Shown: piece after piece, positions 15,866 through 20,520 of the stretch | Position numbering within the stretch: the stretch's first letter is position 1 | How the letters are laid out: every line of letters begins with the position of its first letter | Assembly: GCF_019012925.1 (NCBI RefSeq) | Contig: NZ_JAGIRL010000003.1 | Coordinates: 1 to 20,520 of the forward strand | Length of the DNA: 20,520 bases | Source: Fusobacterium sp. | Lineage (GTDB): Bacteria; Fusobacteriota; Fusobacteriia; Fusobacteriales; Fusobacteriaceae | Direction: 5' to 3' | Notes under the pieces: model-generated | The model's database searches: none | What the model was told of the DNA's origin: nothing | Seen by the model: the letters and a program-made list of their open reading frames with translations, nothing else | Translations under genes and position numbers: made by a program

Positions 15866-17791
15866 CTATTTTACAAGAAAATTGAGAACTGTCTCATAAA
15901 GAATCTCCTTTACTTTTTCATTCTCCATTGTCACTCCCAATCTTTTTTTCAAGGTATCTATCTTCTCATCATCTAATCCCTCGTAGAGTTTACTCTCCTG
16001 TTTCACTCTTTCCATGTCCTCATCATCATACCTATTAATTACTCTTAAGAACTCTTCTCCATAATTTTTAAACTTTTGATTTCCTATTCCTCTAATTTTT
16101 AGCATATCCCATCTATTTTTAGGTTTGTACTCTGCCATCTCTAAAAGTGTCATATCTGAAAATACAATATATGGAGCTACGTCCTCTCTTATAGCTATCT
16201 CATTTCTCAATTGATTTAGCTCCTCAAATAACGGATCTTCAAAGTAATCAAAGGTTATCTTCTCGTCTAACCTTCTAAATACAGAGATCTCATTTTTTAA
16301 TACACCTCTTGATTTTTTATTCAACTTTAGTACTGGAAAACTTCCTGCACTCTGCTCAAAGTACCCTTCAGAAATCAAAAAATTTATAAACTCCTCTATC
16401 CATCTAATATCTCTATCATTCATTATTCCAAAAGTTGAAAGTTTGTTGTACTCCTTTCTATCCATCTTAGTATCACTTCTACCATATAAAATATTTACCA
16501 ATGTAGATATTCCAATACTCTCTTTTGCTCTTCCTATACAAGATATGACTTTTTGAGCCTCTATTGTAAGATCCTCTATATTTTTTAAAGTTTTACAATT
16601 TCCACACTTTCCACAATAATTTTTTATTCTCTTATCTCCAAAATACTTCAAGATATACTCTCTATAACAACTTTCGAGATAGGCGTACTCTATCATTGCA
16701 TCAAGTTTCCTTACCTTTTCTTTTTTTAGTTCATCTTCACTCTCTTCGTTACTCTCTATTAGAAACATCTGAGTACTTACATCCTCTTCAAAAAACATAA
16801 GTATCGCTTCTGAAGGTCCACCATCTCTCCCTGCTCTTCCAGCCTCTTGATAGTAACTCTCCATATCCTTAGGAATATTTCTATGTATTACAAATCTTAC
16901 ATTAGACTTGTCTATTCCCATTCCAAAAGCATTTGTAGCTATCATTATCTGAATCTCATCTTTTAAAAATTTTTCCTGATTCTCTTTTCTTTCATTCTCT
17001 CCTAAACCAGCATGGTATTTCCCCACATTTATCTCCCTCAACTTTAAATAAGCATAGAGATTATCTACCTCTTTTCTCGTTGAGGCATAGATTATTCCTG
17101 ATTTTTTTCCAACCTTTTTCAAATAATCTACTATATATGCCTCTGGAACTACATTTTTTACAACTTTAAAAAAAATATTTTCTCTGTCAAATCCATGAAC
17201 ATATACAAAAGGATTTTTAAGAGCCAGTTTTTCTTCAATATCTCTTCTAACCTCTTTAGTCGCTGTAGCTGTAAGAGCTAAGACCTGTACTCTTTGATCT
17301 ATCTTACCTATAAAATTAGGAATCTCTAGATAACTTTTTCTAAAGTCATGTCCCCACTGTGATATACAATGAGCTTCATCTACTGCTATCATTGAAATCC
17401 TATATTTTTTTATAAATTCAACAAACCTCTCATTATTCAATCTTTCTGGAGCTACATAAACTATCTTGGCCTCACCTTGACGTATCTTTCTAAGACTCTC
17501 CACATACTCATCTTTAGATAGAGTTGAATTTATATATACACTTTTTATTCCCAAAAGTCTCAATGAATCTACCTGATCTTTCATCAATGATATTAGAGGT
17601 GAGATTACTATTGTTAACCCCTTAAATAAGAGTGCTGGTACTTGATAACAGATTGATTTTCCTCCACCTGTACTCATCACTCCCAAAGTATCTCTTCCTG
17701 ACAATACAGAATTAACTATTATCTCCTGTCCTCTTCTAAAATTGTCATATCCATATATCTCTTTCAATACTCTTCTTGCTTCTTTTTTCAT
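15866..17791 (-). CDS. recQ: ATP-dependent DNA helicase RecQ
   Basis: 3'-5' helicase of 641 residues acting in recombination and repair. The motor has Walker A STGGGKS (40-46), DEAH (138-141, in [15 protein letters not shown]), LALTATAT (171-178), and motif VI-type [13 protein letters not shown] (312-324). The zinc module uses C375, C393, C396 and C399. The winged-helix RQC domain (about 405-500) and an HRDC domain (about 510-590, including [20 protein letters not shown]) follow, then about 50 residues of charged C-terminal extension. Length is close to the E. coli enzyme (about 610). The ATG has a modest GGTGA ribosome binding site. The gene has its own promoter and ends at the bidirectional hairpin, so it is probably monocistronic. 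Confidence 0.96.
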   Translation of the reverse strand: MKKEARRVLKEIYGYDNFRRGQEIIVNSVLSGRDTLGVMSTGGGKSICYQVPALLFKGLTIVISPLISLMKDQVDSLRLLGIKSVYINSTLSKDEYVESLRKIRQGEAKIVYVAPERLNNERFVEFIKKYRISMIAVDEAHCISQWGHDFRKSYLEIPNFIGKIDQRVQVLALTATATKEVRRDIEEKLALKNPFVYVHGFDRENIFFKVVKNVVPEAYIVDYLKKVGKKSGIIYASTRKEVDNLYAYLKLREINVGKYHAGLGENERKENQEKFLKDEIQIMIATNAFGMGIDKSNVRFVIHRNIPKDMESYYQEAGRAGRDGGPSEAILMFFEEDVSTQMFLIESNEESEDELKKEKVRKLDAMIEYAYLESCYREYILKYFGDKRIKNYCGKCGNCKTLKNIEDLTIEAQKVISCIGRAKESIGISTLVNILYGRSDTKMDRKEYNKLSTFGIMNDRDIRWIEEFINFLISEGYFEQSAGSFPVLKLNKKSRGVLKNEISVFRRLDEKITFDYFEDPLFEELNQLRNEIAIREDVAPYIVFSDMTLLEMAEYKPKNRWDMLKIRGIGNQKFKNYGEEFLRVINRYDDEDMERVKQESKLYEGLDDEKIDTLKKRLGVTMENEKVKEILYETVLNFLVK

Positions 17792-17833
17792 ATATTCACC
17801 ATATTTTTATTTTATGACTCCTCTTTTTATAAT

Positions 17834-17862
17834 ATTATATCAATTTTTCTAAAAAAAATCAA
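17834..17862 (-). promoter_or_regulatory. recQ promoter
   Basis: On the minus strand, TTGATT (17857-17862), a 17-base spacer and TATAAT (17834-17839) occur, with the extended form TGATATAAT. The leader to the ATG at 17791 is about 36 bases. Confidence 0.6.
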
Positions 17863-17948
17863 AACAGTTACTCTATTTTTCGCTACCTATATTACTCACA
17901 AAATAGTATATCCCACTTTTTCTTATATGAATTATCACTATTTATTTA

Positions 17949-17977
17949 TTCAAATATCTTCATAATTGTGATATAAT
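17949..17977 (+). promoter_or_regulatory. mnmH promoter
   Basis: TATAAT (17972-17977) carries an extended TG (GTGATATAAT) and has a TTCAAA -35 17 bases upstream. The predicted transcript start near 17984 leaves about 30 bases before the ATG at 18015. It would put the in-frame ATG at 17988 almost at the 5' end, without a ribosome binding site. Confidence 0.6.
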
Positions 17978-18014
17978 ACAGAGTAAAATGTTGTCAAAAT
18001 GTAAGGAGAATAAA

Positions 18015-19067
18015 ATGAATTTAGTCAGTTTTGAAAATTTTTTAAAGGAAAAAAATGCAATTCTTATTGATGTTAGAACTCCAAAAGAATTTGAATTAGA
18101 TAAAGTTCCTAACTCTGTTAATATCCCTGTCCTTCTTGATGAAGAGAGAGTTTTAGTAGGAACTACTTATGTACAAGAATCTAAAGAGAAGGCAAAAAAA
18201 TTGGGAGTAGAATTTATTTCAAAAAGATTACCTGAAATTTTTGAACAGATACAAGAACTTTCAAAAAAACACTCTAAACTTGTTTTTATGTGTGCTAGAG
18301 GTGGAATGAGAAGTTCATCTATAACATCACTTTTTGGAAGTCTTGGATATAAAGTTGCAAAACTTGAAGGTGGATATAAAGCTTATAGAGATTTTATAAT
18401 AGCTAATATTCCACAACTTAATCAAAATTTTAAATATATAGTTGTACACGGTCGTACTGGTGTAGGAAAAACTAAAATTTTAAATAAGATGATCGACCTT
18501 GGAGTTTCAGTTTTAGATCTTGAAAGAATAGCTGCTCACAAAGGCTCTTTTTTTGGTGCTTTAGGTGAAAAACTTCCACAGAGTCAAAAAAGATTTGACG
18601 GAGAAATCTTCGAATTTCTTAGAACTTGTAAAACAAAATATATAGTTGTTGAGAGTGAAAGTAAAAGAATTGGAAATGTCTATATACCTGAATCAGTTTA
18701 TTCTAGTATGACTGCAGGACAACATCTATTCATAGATACAAATATTCCAAATAGATTAGATGTTTTATTGGAAGATTACACTAATGTCTCTGAAAATGAG
18801 CTTGAAGAGTGTATTATGAAGGTGGCTCGTTATGTATCAAAAGAAAAAACAGCTAACTATCTACAACTTTTACATGAGAAAAAACTTAGAGAGTTAGGAG
18901 AGATTCTAATTAAACAATACTATGATCCACTTTATGAGGTGAGTATTGATAAACATAAATTTGAACTCTCATTACACTATACTGATATGGATAAATGTGC
19001 CAAACAGCTTAGCAACTACTTCTTTAATTTAGAAAGTTTAGAAAATACAGATAATAACCAAGATTAA
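18015..19067 (+). CDS. mnmH: tRNA 2-selenouridine synthase
   Basis: MnmH (SelU/YbbB) converts 2-thiouridine at the wobble position of certain tRNAs to 2-selenouridine, by way of a geranylated intermediate, using selenophosphate. The N-terminal rhodanese domain (about 1-128) carries the active-site Cys93 in FMCARGGMRS. The C-terminal P-loop domain has GRTGVGKT (146-153). The 350-residue length is normal. I start at ATG 18015, six bases after AAGGAG. A longer frame from 17988 lacks a ribosome binding site and lies at the predicted transcript start. A strong terminator follows. Presence of the gene implies selenophosphate synthesis (SelD) elsewhere in the genome, which is not visible here. Confidence 0.93.
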   Translation: MNLVSFENFLKEKNAILIDVRTPKEFELDKVPNSVNIPVLLDEERVLVGTTYVQESKEKAKKLGVEFISKRLPEIFEQIQELSKKHSKLVFMCARGGMRSSSITSLFGSLGYKVAKLEGGYKAYRDFIIANIPQLNQNFKYIVVHGRTGVGKTKILNKMIDLGVSVLDLERIAAHKGSFFGALGEKLPQSQKRFDGEIFEFLRTCKTKYIVVESESKRIGNVYIPESVYSSMTAGQHLFIDTNIPNRLDVLLEDYTNVSENELEECIMKVARYVSKEKTANYLQLLHEKKLRELGEILIKQYYDPLYEVSIDKHKFELSLHYTDMDKCAKQLSNYFFNLESLENTDNNQD

Positions 19068-19085
19068 TTTTTAATATTTTATACT

Positions 19086-19132
19086 AAAAAGGGAGTTTTC
19101 AATATGTCTTTGAAAACTCCCTTTTTGTCAAA
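19086..19132 (+). terminator. rho-independent terminator of mnmH
   Basis: A perfect 17-base stem (AAAAAGGGAGTTTTCAA, 19086-19102, with 19110-19126) closes a 7-base loop and ends in TTTTTGTCAAATTTTTT. It is 18 bases after the mnmH stop. The symmetrical A/T flanks would also allow it to stop transcripts coming from the right. Confidence 0.9.
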
Positions 19133-19203
19133 TTTTTTATTAAGATAAACTCAATGTTTATAACATTTTAATTCTTTATTTTATTACAAATAATTGCTTA
19201 ATT

Positions 19204-19369
19204 ATGAAGATTTTAGTCTTTTTATAGAAATTTTTGTACGACAAAAAGAAACGTCTTCATTTTTTTCTATAAAGGCTTATTTTCTCAAAGTTTTTTATGG
19301 ATACTAACCTCCCATATCTATCAGGTTCTTTGACCTAAATTCCTTCGTTCTGTATCTCCATAATTTGAG
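19204..19369 (-). ncRNA. candidate structured RNA in the 3' flank of the IS110 remnant
   Basis: No open frame is convincing in 19133-19533, but ordered complementary segments are. Stem A: 19284-19289, 19295-19300 and 19301-19304 pair in order with 19364-19369, 19358-19363 and 19352-19355. That is 16 pairs with one 5-base and one 2-base bulge, and it encloses an AGGT/ACCT mini-hairpin. Stem B: TTTATAGAAA (19221-19230) pairs with 19264-19273. Stem C: TTTTTGT (19231-19237) pairs with 19241-19247 around a 3-base loop. Stem D: ATGAAGA (19204-19210) pairs with 19254-19260, which lies inside the unpaired side of stem B and would form a pseudoknot. Another imperfect stem spans 19450-19492. The stretch 19296-19430 is visibly less AT-rich than its surroundings. 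IS110-family elements encode a bridge RNA in a noncoding end, and some subgroups carry it 3' of the transposase. Strand, transcription and limits are unproven. Confidence 0.35.
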
Positions 19370-19533
19370 TGTCTTTCTGCTCCTTTGCTGAGTTCTTGCT
19401 CTAATGGAAAATATCTTGACTACTGCTCTTATTTGTTTTTATTTTTATTTTAAATTTAAACATTTTTCAATGGACGTTTACCTTAAATTTAATTTTTTTA
19501 GCTTTTTTAAGCTACTACAGGTCTTTTTATATC

Positions 19534-20281
19534 CTATATCATCTTCGTTTCATCATATTTAATTCCTTTTGATAAAATTGTAAAAAATATCCTAATCATT
19601 TTACAGCAAATAACTGTAAGTGCTTGTTTAGCAGATTTAAAACGTCTTATATCCCCTACTTCAGCAACAAAAGATATAGCTGTTGCTATTCCAATTCCTT
19701 TTATTTCTGCTAGAATCTATTGAAGAATATGTATTTTCATATTCGGGAAAATATATACTTAACCATCTATGAATTTTATTTTTAATTGAAATTATTTGTT
19801 GCATTATATCGCCTTTTAATTTATCAGCTACTCTTAATTCCCCATAAATTCCTTCAGGAATATATAGAAAACTATATCTCCCATCAATTACTAATTTAGC
19901 AATTACTTTAGGATCTTTTGAATCATTTTTAGTTTGTAGATTATCATCTAATTTCTTACTTTGTTTAACATGATAAGGATTAACTATTGCAATAGTAATA
20001 TTATTTTCTTTTAATAATTCTCCTAAAGAAAACCAATAATGTCCTGTAGGTTCTAATCCTGCGATTACTAAATTTTTATTATTGTTACAACATAAATCAT
20101 TAACCCACGAAAGAAAACTTTGAAATCCTTCAAAAGAATTTTTAAACTTAAATACTTTAGAAATTTCTAAATCTCTCCAATCAAATGCTCTCGCATAATG
20201 CGTAGAACTACCTACATCAATTCCAAGCTCTAAAGTTTCATTTGTTACTTGACTAATTTTAAAATTTTGGTTACAATTCAT
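19534..20281 (-). pseudogene. IS110-family transposase, frameshifted and internally deleted
   Basis: The first 206-codon frame (19661-20281) holds the RuvC-like DEDD domain. It includes LGIDVGSSTHYA (D22), AGLEPTGHYWF (E77), and TKNDSKDPKVIAKL (D120, D123). It runs to IHRWLSIYFPEYENTY and then ends in a nonsense tail. After a shift near 19716 the other frame reads ILAEIKGIGIATAISFVAEV and then DIRRFKSAK, the start of the C-terminal transposase_20 domain. It then passes abruptly into ALTVICCKMIRIFFTIL, the usual far C-terminus, and stops at 19534. The catalytic-Ser region and the coiled linker before the GIG motif are missing, so two deletions are inferred. A full IS110 transposase is about 400 residues; about 250 codons remain. 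The ATG at 20279-20281 has GGAGG seven bases upstream, inside a hairpin. Confidence 0.8.
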
Positions 20282-20283
20282 TT

Positions 20284-20344
20284 AGATACCTCCATGTAGT
20301 TTTTTAAAGTTTTTGGTTACTTTAATTTTAACATTGAGGTATCT
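20284..20344 (-). promoter_or_regulatory. hairpin that buries the IS110 transposase ribosome binding site
   Basis: Arms 20284-20297 and 20331-20344 (AGATACCTCCATGT and ACATTGAGGTATCT) are complementary over 14 positions with one mismatch, around a 33-base loop. On the minus strand the 3' arm contains the GGAGG that lies seven bases before the transposase ATG. A transcript entering from the neighbouring gene would hide this site. In the plus direction the same hairpin is followed by seven T residues and could act as a terminator. Confidence 0.55.
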
Positions 20345-20389
20345 TTTTTTATATTCTTATTTTTTATTATACAGGAATGCTCCTATTTT

Positions 20390-20520
20390 TTAATATAGTT
20401 CACTCCAAAATTTAACATCTTCTATTTTTTCATAGTTTGTTTTCTCTCTGTGTCTTAATCCTTGACTTTCTATATACTTTGGAGAGTAGATTTTTGTTCC
20501 TAATAATTCATTATATGTAA
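20390..20520 (-). CDS. 3' end of an unidentified gene (partial)
   Basis: A frame open from the right edge runs 42 codons and stops at 20390-20392 (TAA). The visible residues begin TYNELLGTKIYSPKYIESQG and end EKIEDVKFWSELY. The other two minus-strand frames stop within about 20 bases of the edge. The residue mix is protein-like (Glu, Lys, Tyr, Trp), but I do not recognise a family. The IS110 remnant lies directly downstream. A weak hairpin (AGGA/TCCT near 20374-20385), followed on the minus strand by A-rich sequence, does not look like a good terminator. Confidence 0.4.
   Translation of the reverse strand, partial: TYNELLGTKIYSPKYIESQGLRHREKTNYEKIEDVKFWSELY

Larger units (their letters stand above)
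19204..20344 (-). mobile_element. decayed IS110-family element with structured noncoding flank
   Basis: This groups the transposase remnant (19534-20281), the hairpin over its ribosome binding site (20284-20344) and the structured 3' noncoding flank (19204-19492). The true ends cannot be fixed: IS110 elements usually lack clear terminal repeats, and none were found. Outer limits are the mnmH terminator at about 19132 and the stop of the next gene at 20390. The remnant is roughly 1.1-1.25 kb. I estimate from family structure that several hundred bases of transposase are missing. The element is probably immobile by itself. Confidence 0.6.

Noticed and set aside
17988..18014. Nine-codon N-terminal extension of mnmH from an upstream ATG
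   Set aside because: It falls at the predicted transcript start without a ribosome binding site, whereas ATG 18015 has AAGGAG at ideal distance.
19499..19514. TAGCTT/AAGCTA palindrome just 3' of the IS110 remnant as a terminator
   Set aside because: On the minus strand it is followed by A residues, not T, and on the plus strand by CTACAGG, so neither direction fits a terminator.

Overview
The window is AT-rich DNA whose genes are closely packed, start with strong AGGAGG-type ribosome binding sites and make considerable use of TTG as a possible or real start. Gene content combines a Gram-negative envelope system (TonB/ExbB/ExbD, exported TPR protein) with a Clostridium-like core order (yybS-type membrane protein, rplI, dnaB). 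This, with the low GC, points to a member of the Fusobacteriota, most likely Fusobacterium. That assignment is an inference from gene content, not a database match.

Layout. (a) 1-153 is the 5' end of an IS256-type (mutator) insertion sequence running off the left edge. (b) 160-1670 is a single-gene unit, an NhaC-type Na+/H+ antiporter with its own promoter and terminator. (c) 1746-14918 is one long minus-strand run of 13 genes with gaps of 2-33 bases. In order of transcription they are a DUF116 Cys-rich protein, a large exported TPR protein, a small exported membrane-anchored protein, ExbB, ExbD, TonB, a degenerate NtrC-like regulator, DnaX, a DUF2232-like membrane protein, ribosomal protein L9, replicative helicase DnaB, a U32 peptidase-family (TrhP-like) protein and an exported protein of unknown function. 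An extended -10 promoter sits in front of the first gene and a hairpin follows the last. (d) 15038-15841 is a divergent plus-strand gene for a Cys-rich DUF3109/YkgJ-like protein; it converges on recQ across a bidirectional terminator. (e) recQ and mnmH (tRNA 2-selenouridine synthase) are divergently transcribed from a 223-base gap holding two good promoters. (f) 19204-20344 is a decayed IS110-family element: a transposase remnant with a frameshift and two apparent internal deletions, a hairpin that buries its ribosome binding site, and a noncoding flank with several long complementary stems that may be an IS-associated structured RNA. (g) 20390-20520 is the 3' end of an unidentified minus-strand gene entering from the right.

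How the genes work together. The TPR, ExbB, ExbD and TonB genes form a proton-motive-force-driven envelope module, apparently with the small exported protein as an extra component. They lie directly upstream of replication genes (dnaX, dnaB) and rplI. The regulator gene between the two halves has lost most residues needed for phosphorylation, ATP hydrolysis and sigma-54 contact, so if functional it is probably a plain DNA-binding protein. MnmH, the TrhP-like U32 protein and L9 all bear on translation or tRNA modification.

The points most worth a second look are the structured noncoding flank of the IS110 remnant, the degenerate NtrC-like protein, the Asn replacing the usual TonB transmembrane His, and the shared operon of envelope and replication genes.
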